DNA from: Scortum barcoo
Taxonomy: Eukaryota; Chordata; Actinopteri; Centrarchiformes; Terapontidae
Direction: 5' to 3'
Length of the DNA: 64,000 nucleotides
Assembly (NCBI GenBank): GCA_023238725.1
Contig: CM041552.1
Span: 18,202,487-18,266,486, forward strand
Shown here: positions 12,326-23,999 of the stretch, in pieces
Position numbering within the stretch: position 1 is the first letter of the stretch
Layout of the letters: the number at the start of each line of letters is the position of its first letter
The notes under the pieces: model-generated
Database searches by the model: none
The model's input: the letters and a program-made list of their open reading frames with translations, nothing else
What the model was told of the DNA's origin: nothing
Translations under genes and position numbers: made by a program

Positions 12326-12355
<30 letters not shown>
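12326..12355. repeat. (CA)15 microsatellite
   Basis: Uninterrupted CA dinucleotides, preceded by CTCTATAT repeats at about 12296-12320. Confidence 0.96.
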
Positions 12356-12359
<4 letters not shown>

Positions 12360-12579
12360 TCACAAACGCACACAACATTTTGGCAAGTACTCATACCTGC
12401 TTTACCCTTAAATATAGGTCACTAAGTCCATATCTTTCCTTGGTGGTGTGAACTGTAGGTGAATCACTGTCAAATATTGTCTCAGGATTTTCTCCCTTTC
12501 TTTCCTCATCTTTTTGTGTCTCTTTCACTGAAAGACTCTTTATCACTCTGCCATGAAGGCCTTTTCTTCCCTCGCTCAT

Positions 12580-13670
12580 ATCCGAAGGAGAAGAAGAAAG
12601 AGAGCGCGGCGCCTTTCAACAAACTGAACAATGACACTTCATCGAGATCCTTGCCCTGTGTACATTCCACAAACTTGCACAATAACTTATCAGAGGTGAA
12701 AGGAGGAAGGGCAAAGAGAAAGATAGCTCATACGAAAGAAAGGATAAAAGGCAGAAATATGGGGAGATAGGGGCATGGAGGTGAAGAGGTGATCTGTGTG
12801 TATAAGAGATCTCCTGAGTTTGCTTCCTCAAACCTTCTCAGTCTCCGAGGTCATGGTGAGGTTGCTTGAAAGGTGGGTGGGATGCAGATGTCAACAAACT
12901 TGGTGCGCTGCCAATGTCAATTTAACATCACATACTTTTACTCATACGAATGCAGGTTTGTGCTCTATTTTTTTCTTTTTTAGAAAATCAGGAGCCAATG
13001 TTCATAGACAAATGTATGAGAACCACCTGAAGTCTCTTGTTTTTTACCATCTCTTTCGACTTGCAGATTCTCTCTAAAGCAAAGGGCTATAAATTTACAA
13101 AAGCTACATGCAACTTAATCTGAAAGTAGAGCTTGTCAGCAAACTTGATATTACAATTTAAGGCCGCTTCTTTTGGGTTGCAGTTCAAAAGAGATTAGGT
13201 ATGCACCATTTAGTCATGCAGCTCTTGAGCCGGAATCAGTGGTGAGGGAGATCAGTCCAAAGGAAACAGGATCTCATCTGAGCTGATCCAGATCTGAGAC
13301 CAGCTCGTAAAACTGTCCCTCCTAATGGATCACCTCATTGGACGGCATACACTCGCACAGCACGTACATGAATGATCACGCACGCAAAGATGTCGACCCA
13401 TACTTGCGCAGATGTAAAGGTGCATGTAAACGTAGGTAGGCATATAACCAAAGGCCAACACGCTCCCCCCTCTGTTTGAACCCACACACACACTTTAACA
13501 CTCTTTCATCAACACAGCTGTCCTTCTTAGAAGACAAGTTGAGATTTAAGCTCATGAATCCATAATACACAAATTCATGTAAATTGTTTGCTGAACCGTG
13601 TCATATTTGCATGTGTGTTTTAGAGCAAACAGAGCAGTGTGCACCGCTCCTAAGATGTGGACTGGCTCTC
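12580..13670. other. Intronic unique sequence
   Basis: No gene or element recognised; weakly purine-rich at 12583-12605 and 12700-12780. Confidence 0.5.
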
Positions 13671-13679
13671 TCAGGAGAG

Positions 13680-13731
13680 CACACACACACACATTCACAC
13701 CCCCCCCACCACACACACACACACACACACC
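13680..13731. repeat. Compound (CA)n-poly(C)-(CA)n repeat
   Basis: CA run at 13680-13692, C-run at about 13700-13707, and a second CA run at 13710-13731. Confidence 0.95.
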
Positions 13732-13794
13732 AGTAACATTCCCTCTTGCCCCCTCCGGCCAAGCCCAGAGCTTGACCTCTCCGTGTCACTCAAT

Positions 13795-13910
13795 CCACCG
13801 GGCAATATTTGCTTTCGTCATCATAAATATTAAATATGTGCAGAGGCAAATATTTGGGTTTGGCGACCTCGAAGTGGTAAATGAATTAATGTATTCACAT
13901 GAGGAGAGCA
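13795..13910. promoter_or_regulatory. Candidate conserved non-coding element
   Basis: Unique stretch with two CAATATTTGC/GCAAATATTTG-like words in opposite orientation, plus ATAAATATTAAATATG and GAATTAATG. The inverted GCAAATATT pair is a typical protein-binding arrangement. Conservation was not testable. Confidence 0.35.
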
Positions 13911-13999
13911 GGGGAGTCGGGGTGTTCTTGCACACACACGTCCTTTCAGCTTCTCCAGCTCTTTACCGTAAAGGCCTGTCAGTGGTCACGCAGGGGAAG

Positions 14000-14760
14000 A
14001 CCCACAACTTCTGAGGAATGGCATGAAAAAAGAGCCATGGTACATGACTGAAATTTAGAGGCAGAACGATGGTAAAATCAGACTTCAGGTCTTTGCTGTT
14101 GTGATACGATGTGACAGCTTACATTGCGTGCAAACAGCAAATTAATTTAAGAAAATGAAATACAGTACAGCAGAACTCCACGTTCCCATGAAATCATTTA
14201 AAATCATCGCGCACAAAAATAAGGATAGATTGCCCAAAAAGAAATGTCATCCATAGTGCAGAGCCTGTAATGTTTTTTAACAACTGAACTTTCCCAAAAA
14301 TTACAAGGAACGGCAATTTTGTTCCTTAGCCTGCCATCCACTGCATTTAATTCGTCATAGTTTCTCAATCTCTTTTCATTCTGAAGGCATTACTGTCGTC
14401 CAACATCATCTCAAAATCTAAATCCGTTAATTGCTTCCTGAGGAAATGATGAACATCAAATTTGAATGAATTTTTTTTTTTAAGCGTGACCGTTGTATTC
14501 TGTCAATTTACAAGACTGGCAAGACATTGCGCAGATGGTGACAGGCAGACTTTCATTATGCTTAAAGTGAGACAACCAATGCTCAACAGATACCTAAAAT
14601 GACATATGAGATGAAAATGTTCATTTGCACTGTTAGAAATGCAGGAGTATATTAGTTAAAAAATGACACTTCTTTAAAATGACCTGAGTTATTATTAACA
14701 ACATTATGATTATCAGGTTATCAGGATGGTCAATAGTACTCTGTGTCTCTGGTGTGGGTT
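14000..14760. other. AT-rich intronic sequence
   Basis: No gene or mobile element recognised; a short poly-T at 14468-14481. Confidence 0.5.
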
Positions 14761-14776
14761 GTGTGAATCAGAGGAT

Positions 14777-14807
14777 GGGGTGGCGGGAGAGGGGGGGGGT
14801 TCATGGG
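14777..14807 (+). other. Possible G-quadruplex motif
   Basis: GGGG, GGG, a run of nine G and a final GGG are separated by short loops on the plus strand. It lies on the non-template strand for this minus-strand gene only if transcription is antisense; in prdm16 pre-mRNA it would be C-rich. Confidence 0.5.
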
Positions 14808-15008
14808 TAAACTGAGAAGAGCTGGCAGAAAGGCAATCCATAGCTGACCCTGGCCTCTGTGTATAATTGTGCCCTCTGACCCAGTGAACATCCTAAATCA
14901 CCAATCCAAACAGTCAGATCCCCAGTAAATACCCAGGGAGAAGCCCTGCACAGCACACCACTCTACGACTGCCCTGGTTCTCAGGCCAGAGCAGTCCCTC
15001 TGAAACCT

Positions 15009-15011
15009 ACA

Positions 15012-15095
<84 letters not shown>
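15009..15095. repeat. (CA)n microsatellite, longest in the window
   Basis: About 43 CA units with a single T interruption near the start (15018). Confidence 0.98.
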
Positions 15096-15096
<1 letters not shown>

Positions 15097-16200
15097 CCTT
15101 GGGCTTACAAACTGCTCTTGAAAAGCTGCCCTGTTCAAAATAGATGCGGGATCAATCCACATTTGACGCTATCATTTAGAAATGCCTGAGTTCTGAATTA
15201 CAAAGAAATGCTCATTCTGTTTATTTTTTCTGTCCATGTCATAGCTGAACCCCTAGCAAACGCAAAACCGAAAGATTTTCACCGTCAGAATGAAACTGGC
15301 AAAGTTAAAGAGGACTTTATGATCTTTCCACTTCTGTGACTCAACTGCTTTTGAATAGGATTCTCTGACTGTTCTAGTTCGGTGACTGGATCGTGACACT
15401 AGTGGAGTGAATCACTAGACCACCGTTCATTTTCTCTCTCTTGCTGTCTGCTCTGATATGAATGCATGACAGTTGTCTCTGATCACAAACAGAAGATACT
15501 TGGGAACACTCAGCGGTCCTGTTGCTCGACCCAGGAGGACAGGACAGTAGCGCTCAGAGGATGAGGGGATTTTGAGGAGGGTGGGAGGCTCAAAGACTGT
15601 CGTTGGAGGGGTCTGAAGTAATGGACCCCCTGGAGTGCCTGACAAAGACACCCAACAACAGAGAGATGCACTGCATCAAACCAGGGGGACAAGAGGGGTT
15701 CAAAAAGCGTTCTCCCCTGGGGCTTTTCAGCCTGGCATCCCTGCACCCTGGCTCAGCGGGGAAACAAGCTTCTTCACACAAACACAGTGGGAGGATGAGA
15801 GGATGGGACAGGGGAGTACTACAATAGAGGGAATGGAGGGAAGCTCTGAAGGACACTGTGAAAATGAGAAAACATGAGACACTGAATACTTCAGTCATTG
15901 TGGCAAGCGAGCGTCCGTTGTCACTAAGTGATAATGGTCACAGCAGCTGCTGTATGTGAGTTCACTCAGTTCGAGGGATGCACCTTTGATTATTTATTTT
16001 TAACTGCCTTCTTTGTGCACTGCATTATCTTCTGTTCTTTTTCCCTTCTTCTTCATCTCTGAATCAGTATCAAACTATGAGCAATTTGTCTGTGGACTTT
16101 TTCATCTGCCCAAAGATCATCATCACTGTGGCCACTGACGAGCTCCGCTCATGTAGCTGCCATTCATTAAAATTCAGTATTGATGGAAACGCCAGTCTGA
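15096..16200. other. Intronic unique sequence
   Basis: Overlapping open frames on both strands at 15427-15898 lack any recognisable domain and look like chance. Confidence 0.5.
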
Positions 16201-16204
16201 GCTG

Positions 16205-16235
16205 TGCCAAGCCAAGCTGCGCTCTGCCAAGCCAA
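16205..16235. repeat. Direct repeat of TGCCAAGCCAA, 20 bases apart
   Basis: Identical 11-mers at 16205-16215 and 16225-16235. On the minus strand each holds two TTGGC words, the half-site of NFI factors. Confidence 0.8.
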
Positions 16236-16637
16236 AAACTGCCCGCGTTGTAACCCTTCCTGGCACGCCAGAGGAGAGCATAATGTGAGTCAGGTCCAAC
16301 CTCTCTTTTGGGTGCCAAGAAGAACTCCATGTAACCCAAAACACTGACAGGGAGCCAGTCCGAATGTGAATGTCCTCAAAGAAAACCAATAAAACAAGAC
16401 TGTCATTGTGGCATCCCAGAGACCAGACAGTTCAGGAAGGACTTTTGAAATACACTTTGTAGTGTATACGTCCATCCTTGACTGAATTAGATGGTTTACT
16501 GTACATGCAAAGATAATCCAAAAATACTCCGTTTTGAAACCCCCAAAAATGTCGTCTGTCTGTATATTTATCTTGTTTATCTGTGCAGTACATGTCTTTC
16601 CTGTCATTCTGTCTATTTAAGTATCTGCCTGTGTGAC

Positions 16638-16656
16638 TGTCTGTCTGTCTGTCTGC
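16638..16656. repeat. (CTGT)n short tetranucleotide repeat
   Basis: Four to five CTGT units inside a wider CTGT/CCTGT-rich stretch (16600-16675). Confidence 0.85.
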
Positions 16657-17040
16657 CCGTGTACCTGTCTGTCAGCGTGCAGCTCTCAAAAGCAATAAAA
16701 CCCCTGTAAAATCATTTAATCAAAAGTTATACTGAGGCCCTTTCAGTGCTCCTCTAATAAATGAGAACGTAACTCTCACTGGTGGCTGTTTGTGTCTGTT
16801 GATCTGGACATGCTGTCATTGAGTTTATTGCAAAGTGGAAAAGTCTCTATATAAAACCACACACACAAACACACATATCTCAGTCCCATGTGGGCAATGG
16901 GCCTCATCTGGATCAGCTAGTTTTATAACATTTTACTCATCTACAAGAGAGGAAGGCAGAGGAAGGAAAGATGGAAGAGAGACACACGGAGAGAACGAGT
17001 GAGAACAAGAGAGAGAAATGAGTGGTTAAGTGTGAGCGTT

Positions 17041-17480
17041 TTTGCTTTAGCGCTTTAAATGACAGCTTTCTGAGGAAACATAATCTGCTTTTTGTTTTAA
17101 TAGACACATTTAATTAAGCAAAATGATCCTAACAGGTTACAGCTGTTTTCCCCCCTCTAGCATTTTCCTTTATTGCGTGTGGTAAATCCATTTCCACTTT
17201 ATTCAGGCTGCCTCAGATTTATAGATTTTACAATTGTCTCCTCATACACTCAGCACTTCCTATGACTTCTGTCTTCTGCCAGTAGCCTGGCTGACAGTTG
17301 CCGAGCAGCGATGTTAAAATTCTGAATTGTAACTCTCAATCAACTGGTTGCTCAAGCTGAACTGCAAGTAAATTGCCTAAAACAATTAAAAAGTCAGAAT
17401 TTTGAGATTTTAAAGTGGTGCTGAATGCCTAATTAAAGAGATTTCCCCTCCTGACTGATAATTCATATGAACAACCATGG
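17041..17480. promoter_or_regulatory. Candidate conserved non-coding element
   Basis: About 440 bases of unique sequence, free of microsatellites, with repeated TTTAATTAAG, CCTAATTAAAG, CAATTAAAAAG and ATAATTCATATG words. The homeodomain-like density is among the highest in the window. Confidence 0.4.
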
Positions 17481-17693
17481 CTTTAACATCAAGAGAATAT
17501 TAAATACCATGGGGTCATATTTTTAAAAAAGCACTTTAGATGAAGTGAACCACACAAACACGGCCCATATTTACTGTCCACAAACACTGTAAAGCAGAAT
17601 TTAATATGCTTGCTATGTCTGTGTGTATTCAGCCTCGATTTAACACCAAGCCAGGCAATATGTTCTCTATCACAATGCACTTGTGTGCTTCTG

Positions 17694-17694
<1 letters not shown>

Positions 17695-17734
<40 letters not shown>
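17695..17734. repeat. (CA)20 microsatellite
   Basis: Uninterrupted CA dinucleotides, followed by ATATAT. Confidence 0.97.
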
Positions 17735-17739
<5 letters not shown>

Positions 17740-17874
17740 TACACATTGCCCAGCTCAGCCTAGCCTGCTAGCCTCATGGCTGTAATTGGGAGTTAATGAC
17801 GCAGTTGGATCTGTTCTTTACTTCATATTAAACAGAGCCTGCTGCTGCTGCCCGGCTGTAAAAGCAGCACCAGC

Positions 17875-17945
17875 TCCCCTCCTCTTCCTCCTCTTCTTCC
17901 TCCTCCTCTCAACCACCCCTTGCCCCCTCCTCTCCCTCCTTTATA
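17875..17945. repeat. Pyrimidine-rich CTCCT tract
   Basis: TCCTCCTCTTCTTCC-like run on the plus strand. Confidence 0.75.
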
Positions 17946-18222
17946 ACCCGACCTGCAGCCTTCCACACTCCTCCTCAATCCCCAATAGATGTATTTAAGC
18001 ATGTGATTTAACAAGCGATGGAATCGTTGTTGGTCTCAGGCTTCAGGCTACTTTGCAGTCATCGCCCACATCTTCCAACAAAAAACACCCATCTACTGTA
18101 ACCACACATACACACACACACGCCCAAATGGCACATCTTTGAACAAAGACCCCAATGTACAGCCGGGCGACAGGAGCTCTGGCACGACCCACGCCACAGC
18201 TACCTGATAACAGCTCAACCTC

Positions 18223-18495
18223 TCTTTTTTTTTTTAGGTTTTCCTCTCCCCTCTGTACAAGACACTGGAGAAAGAGAAGCAGCAGAAGCACCCCCCCTCC
18301 CAAATCACTAGTGAGGAGGGGGTGGGAGGGAGGGCTCCTGCGACTGGCTGGCGCCAAGAACGGTGTGCTGCCCACAGTGAGCAGGTCGCTCTGGGCCCTT
18401 CCTCTATCACTGACCAGAGCAGAGGGAGAGAGAAGGAGAGGTGGGGGGGGAAGCAATTGCGGAGATGTTAGAGAGAGAGAGGGAGAGAGCCAGGC
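18223..18495. repeat. Low-complexity stretch: poly-T, G-rich and GA-rich runs
   Basis: Poly-T near 18225-18236, GGGGGTGGGAGGGAGGG near 18318-18335, and GAGAGAGA runs at 18420-18495. Two 173-residue open frames on opposite strands cover it; neither has a recognisable domain. Confidence 0.7.
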
Positions 18496-18694
18496 AGAGA
18501 AAACAAACAGGACAGAGGCTGCAGTGTGTGTCAGGTCAGCGGGGAGTTTCAGAATGTTCCCCACCGCTGTTCTCCAGAGCGAAAACTCCTGGAGGGTTAT
18601 CTGCTCCTGGCGCTGTCATTTATCATCAGTCACGAGAAGCCGGGCCACCTCTTTGGCCAACACAGTCCACGCATAAAGACTCACCACACACTCA

Positions 18695-18789
18695 CACACA
18701 CACACACACAACAGGAACAGATGTATGAGGAGAGCACACATACAGATGTGAAAGGACAATGAGGACAATGTAAACACCCCCCCCCCCCC
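18695..18789. repeat. (CA)n short run and poly-C tract
   Basis: CA dinucleotides at about 18696-18710 and a C-run at about 18776-18789. Confidence 0.85.
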
Positions 18790-19620
18790 AACACATCCGT
18801 GCACATCAATAAAAAAAGAAAAAAAAAGAAAAGACACATGTGCATACTCGCATAGATCCAAATATGCACATGGCCGACAGTAGCATAACAAACAAACAGA
18901 TGTGCGGGGAGAAAATACATGTGGTGGCTCTACGCATGTCATTAAAAGAGACACACAAAGAAGCCATAAAAACCCATGTGGAATGAAATATGGAGTCGCG
19001 AGCGCACGCAAACAAAGTTGTGATCGTCAGGACCTCCCTGCATGGGCCCAACAGCCCAGCAGTGTCTTAACGGGTTCCCCCGCTCCCTCAAGTATGCTGT
19101 GGCCATAAAAACTGTAAGTTGTGCTTTTGGACCCGCATGTGTGTGCGTGTAACCCTAAACCCCATCCCTGCACCCCACCGCCTGTGTGGAGCGCACCGTT
19201 TCAACCAATTAACCTGGGGAGATCCAGAAAACGTGCACGCCTTGAGTAACAAGTCAGACACAAATTACTGTGCATGACAGCATGCTGAGGAGCGTTTTGT
19301 TTTGCACTTACTGCATATTCTCATATTCTCGACCAGCAACTTTCACTGAAAATCAGAAGCAAACCCCCCCTCCGTCAGGCTGTCTTTTTTACCCTTTGCT
19401 TAAAAAATGTCAATGAGCGCTTTCTCCTTCCTCCCTTGTTGTTTTTGCAGGGAGGCAGAGCGCCGTGGAGTATTGCTCTTGTCAGCCACCGTGAAGGCAT
19501 CCCTAAGGTGTCGGTCGGGCCACTGATTTGTGTGCTTCACTGTCCTAATAGCCTCTGTCTCTTGTTCTCTCTTTATCTGTCTCCCTCTGTCTCTCTGGAT
19601 CCCTTCTCTCAGCACGCCGA

Positions 19621-19920
19621 TCTTGCATAACCATTTATTTTACAGATTTTTTTTTCTCTTCTAAAGCGCCTGAAGGGTTTAATTATGTACATAGACAACC
19701 CCTATAAACTTCTATTCTGAGGACTTTTTATTGACTTTCAAGCCAGGCTACCCTCCGGCATTTCAATTAACCATTTATAAAGGAGAAACTACAATTAAAT
19801 TAAAAGTTTCTATAAAGAGGCTGTCACATCATTTCCATTCTTTTTTGGATGATGGCAAGCTTTATCTAAATGAGATGGTGTGGATATGTGAAACAGCTGG
19901 GGCAGGGTGCCTCATTTAAA
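19621..19920. promoter_or_regulatory. Candidate conserved non-coding element
   Basis: Unique, balanced sequence between low-complexity flanks, with GGTTTAATTATG, TTTCAATTAACC, CAATTAAATTAAAAG and CTATAAAGAGG. Abrupt change to GA-rich sequence at 19921. Texture typical of an ancient enhancer; conservation untested. Confidence 0.42.
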
Positions 19921-20060
19921 GGGGAGAAAGAAGGGAGGAGAGGCGAAAAAGACACAACATGGAGAGAGAGGAAGAAGAAGGAGAGGGAAAGGGGGGAGAA
20001 AAAAAAGAGACGTAATTAAAAAGTGAATGGAAAGGAAAGACTGAGGGAGAGAGATAGCTG
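19921..20060. repeat. Purine-rich (GA/GGA) tract
   Basis: Long run of G and A on the plus strand. Confidence 0.85.
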
Positions 20061-20260
20061 CGGCAGGGCAGGGCAGGAGGGGTGAGAGGGCCGGCCGCGG
20101 GGCCAGGCAGCACTGACCTTGCTACTTAGGCCCTAATTACATGTTGTGAAACTTTAGTCGGCTCACAGTCATCTGGCTGCAGCGGGCCTCCCGGAGCACA
20201 GACAGACAGAGAAATTACAACACCATTACACACGCTTTAAAAAGAGACAGAAAGCGAGAC

Positions 20261-20395
20261 GGAGAGAGGGTGAGAGAAAGAGAGAGAGAGGGAGAGGAAG
20301 GAGAAGTGTGGGGAGAGAGGGGGGAGTCCGAAGGGAGAGCGATGGGGGAGAAGGAAGGGAGGCTGATGTCACTTGCAGTTTTTTTTTTTTTTTTT
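20261..20395. repeat. Purine-rich (GA)n tract followed by poly-T
   Basis: GAGAGAGAGAGGGAGAGG-like sequence at 20261-20357, then a pure T run at 20379-20395. Could form triplex (H-DNA). Confidence 0.88.
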
Positions 20396-20778
20396 CTGAG
20401 CGAGAGAGTAACAAAGCGCGAGGGCTCTCCTTTGTACACTGCTGCTGAGTGGAGCACTGGTATTTTTACAGGCCTAAAGATCTGTGCACTCATAACAATG
20501 TGGGTACACAGCACTCAGCAGGGGTGCCTCTGTGAAATATGCCCCTCTACACCCTCCCCTCTTTCTCTTAATATCCTCCATCCACAATCTGGTAAACGCC
20601 CCCCCCCACCATCCCCCTTAACACACACGCACACACTCCGAGCTTCTGTAGCCATGAGGCTGCATTAAACAAGGCCTACAACCCTGAGACCTGAAGCACA
20701 CCGACACTTCATAGTTCTTGTAGGCATTGACTCACTTTGAGGCGAATGTGGGTTTGGGGATTGTTTGGGGATTGGATT

Positions 20779-20792
20779 GTGTGTGTGTGTGT
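20779..20792. repeat. (GT)7 short repeat
   Basis: Uninterrupted GT dinucleotides. The next 80 bases (20830-20895) hold an unusual cluster of CpG dinucleotides. Confidence 0.85.
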
Positions 20793-21299
20793 CAGCTTGG
20801 CAGTTGGAAAGGTGACATCTGGGAGTCACATTTGCCGAAACGCTCGTCGACCGACGCGCCGCGTTCCGTCCTCCTTCCTCAGCAGCCGCGCACTTACTTC
20901 CACTCCGGGGGAACGTGAGCCACGCCAACGCCTTCTAAAATCCCTCTCGCCTCCTTTACCTCCATCTTTCCCTCCATCATCCTGACCTCTTTCCTCTCCT
21001 CTCCTTGTCTCTCGCTGTCTTAACCCGAGAGAGAGAGAGGGTTGGGGGATTATTTGGCCCCCCGAGTGATGCATTGTGGGAAACCCAGGTGGACCCTGGG
21101 GTGCAGAGGTGGGAATTCCAGCACACAGAAGAAAACCGTGGGGGGTGTAACCAGAGAAGGAAAGTGTTTTACTCCGCATGAGATTTTCAGTTTTATTGGT
21201 TCAGTGTGCAATGGGACAGACCCCTCCACCCCCCAATCCTACAAAAACACACACACACACGTGCACACACTTTCAGATTACATTACACATTACACATTT

Positions 21300-22120
21300 C
21301 AGATTAATTTACTGTAACAAACGAATGAAATGCTTCAATATTGTGGAATTTTGTGTTTACAAATGCCCTTCAATACTGAACATTCCTCTTTTTTTTCCTG
21401 TCATCCAGGAGACCTTGGTGTGTGGTAGTCCTTTTCACATATGTTTTCATAAATGCAGTGATTGTGTTGTTGGCTTTAGTGATGCATCAAATGCTGCAGT
21501 ATGTGGTTTGTAAGTACTGCTGCTGCCGAGGTACCAGGTTGCTAATCTGTCCTTGGCCTGATCTGTTCAAGCAAAACTGAAGGGAAATGTTTAAAATAAT
21601 ACAGATGAAAATAGCTGTTTACAGTTACCAAAACTAATGTAGTGCACACAGATACATTTATATTAAAAAACTGTGTTTGTGGTATAAAAACATAGTTGTT
21701 AGTTGATACAGTGTAAGAAAAACAGCATAAAAGTTATTAGTCTTGCAAAGTAATTTCAACTTAGGAAGTATCCACTGTTTGAACCAAAAATCCTGAAATA
21801 CTTTGAGATCAAGATGTTGCAAAGCAAAGAAGACAACATGGAGCACTATTCCCTTGGCTGAGCGGGCCAACAAGTAACTTTGTGTATTCATGAGTGTGCA
21901 TTGATTAGTGCTTTACTGCTTGCACTCATTTCCTGATATTAATCGGTGGGGTGAGGTCTTATCTCTGGCCAATCGCCTGTCTGAAGGCAAAGTGAAGCGG
22001 AGACACGAGCGACAGGGTAAGAGACGGAGGAGTCGGTGGAGTGGGCAGGATTGCTATCTGTAATCTGTGATCAATCTCGGCCCGAAGTGGCTGGTGTGAG
22101 AGGGAAGTGGGGTCGACCCC
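21300..22120. other. Intronic unique sequence
   Basis: AT-rich at 21590-21830. No gene or element recognised. Confidence 0.5.
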
Positions 22121-22121
22121 T

Positions 22122-22136
22122 GCGCCCCCCTGGTCC
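22122..22136 (-). promoter_or_regulatory. Weak CTCF-like motif, minus orientation
   Basis: The minus strand reads CCAGGGGGGCGC, one G longer than the usual CCAGGGGGCGC core. Motif match only. Confidence 0.2.
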
Positions 22137-22495
22137 AGCCCTCCCCTCTCCACCTCCTTTCTTGCCTCAACGCAACCCCCGCGCCCCCCCGCCACCTATC
22201 CCAGGGGTGGCTTGGTCAGCCCTGAGGGGAGAACATGCTGCAGAGCAGGCAGACAATTTTCAGGCTGACTGCTTTTACTTTCGGCCCGACCAGGGTCTCA
22301 TGAAAACAAACTGACAAAACAAAGGACAGCAAATTAATGACCCGTGCCCCCCCACACAACCCCAACCCCCAACGATTGACTCCTGGCTTGGCACGTCTCC
22401 TACCCTTCCTCCCCACCCTCTCCCTCCTCTCCTGTCCTGACTTTTGATCCCCTCCAAATCACACATGCACAGACACACATATCTGGACACTGACT

Positions 22496-22496
<1 letters not shown>

Positions 22497-22534
<38 letters not shown>
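22497..22534. repeat. (CA)19 microsatellite
   Basis: Uninterrupted CA dinucleotides. Confidence 0.97.
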
Positions 22535-22537
<3 letters not shown>

Positions 22538-22899
22538 TACCACCATCACCCTCTTCCTTAACTCCGTGACCCATGGCATCTGGTTTAGATTGTCACAGGA
22601 AGAGAGAGACAGAGACCTACAGAGGGAAGGAGTGAGTGTGAGTGCGAGAGAGAAAAGGCCTCTCTGTCTGTGTCTGGACCTTCATTATCATGTGTTAATA
22701 TTAATGCAATTTGAAAAAGAAACAGACATGGAGACACACTGGGTGAAGAGGGGCTCGTCTGTGCTGAGTGGAACAGCATGCTCTCGCAGTCCAGACGTGC
22801 CTCACAACCCGCAAGTCTCGTGTGAGGCCGCGCTCCCCGAGACCGTCGCTCTTCATGCATTGTCACTTTACCACGAGGTTTCAAAGCTGTTATTAATAC

Positions 22900-23850
22900 A
22901 CAGGGTGTGATCTTGCACAGGCCAGGCATTATAGTTGCATTTGCTTTAATATACTGAAATATAATATCCACCAACGGCTATAGTAGGTCACAATCACACA
23001 GCATTTGTTTTTCTTGCAACTTGTTGTGCCATAATATATTCACCGGATTTGAAATGTTTGAATTTCCACCACTTCTTGTCACTCATCGCTTATTTTAACT
23101 CTGTCTCTGGCTCTAAAACAAATGTGGTACAACTTTGAAGTTAAAAAAAAAGCACAGAGCAGTAAAACTCCTACAAGCTAGAACAGGGATTTGGTCTATT
23201 TATTTTTAACATTGACAGAAACTCAACTAACCACTATGTGTGTGTTGACAGGAAGCTGGATTAGTATTGCTGTGGTTGCAGTGCAGGTTGCTCTCTTCCA
23301 CCTGATGCTGATGTTCTCAGAGCCTTAAAGCACAAAGTTGCACACGACCCTGGCACCAGCGCTCTTTAAAAAAATGTTTTTGTTCATGCAGTGAGTAATG
23401 CAAGATACGCACGTGACAACACATGTGCAGACAATCACGCTCACACCAAATATTAGCAGAACAATCAGTCGAATGGCAATGTACACAGAGATCTGAATAA
23501 AGTACAGATTAAGGCAGATTCCTGGGCTGTCTCTGACATCTGGTGAACACTTTGTGGGAGCAGCTTCAGGCCATTCTCCAGGCCCACCAGAGCAAAGCCA
23601 GAGTCAGAGTGCCAAGGTCAAACTGTCTGTTCTGACTTCTCATCACCACCTCCCTTCTGTCAACAGAAAACAAATCTGTAACGTTTTAAAATGAGGAGCC
23701 GGGAGCCAAATATAATGAGCGCTGCTGCCTAAGAGTTACTGATGTATGTTGCGTGTTTTGCACGTACCTGCGCCTCTCATGTCAATTTGCATAGCTACTT
23801 GGGAAAACTTCCATATGGGTCAATCCACAATTGCGCATAATTTGAATACT
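22900..23850. other. Intronic unique sequence
   Basis: No gene or element recognised. Confidence 0.5.
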
Positions 23851-23995
23851 GGCCTTCCTCTGTGTGGAGCTTGGACACTCTCCCTGTTTTCACAGGGGTT
23901 TTCCTCTGGGTGCTCCACTTTCCCCCCCACAGTCCAATGATGTGTCACTCACCTAATATTGCACGCACTGTAATGAATGTGACTATGGTTCATAG
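23851..23995 (+). mobile_element. Decayed interspersed repeat fragment (common fish retroposon core)
   Basis: The order GTGTGGAGCTT, CTCTCCCTGTTTTC, GGGTTTTCCTCTGGGTGCTCC, CCCCCCACAGTCCAA, then TGAATGTGACTATGGTT matches, from memory, a very widespread teleost repeat whose core reads GGGTGCTCCGGTTTCCCCC and CAGTCCAAAGACATGC. It is non-coding and diverged. Confidence 0.65.
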
Positions 23996-23999
23996 GACA

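Noticed and set aside
14898..15092. Open frame of Cys-Val repeats
   Set aside because: Pure translation of the CA/TG microsatellite; the same holds for the Cys-Val or Thr-His frames at 80-345, 3321, 17489, 36006-36829 and 46180-46401.
18043..18676. Two 173-residue open frames on opposite strands
   Set aside because: They overlap each other, cross poly-T, GA and G-rich low-complexity DNA, and show no domain or splice context.
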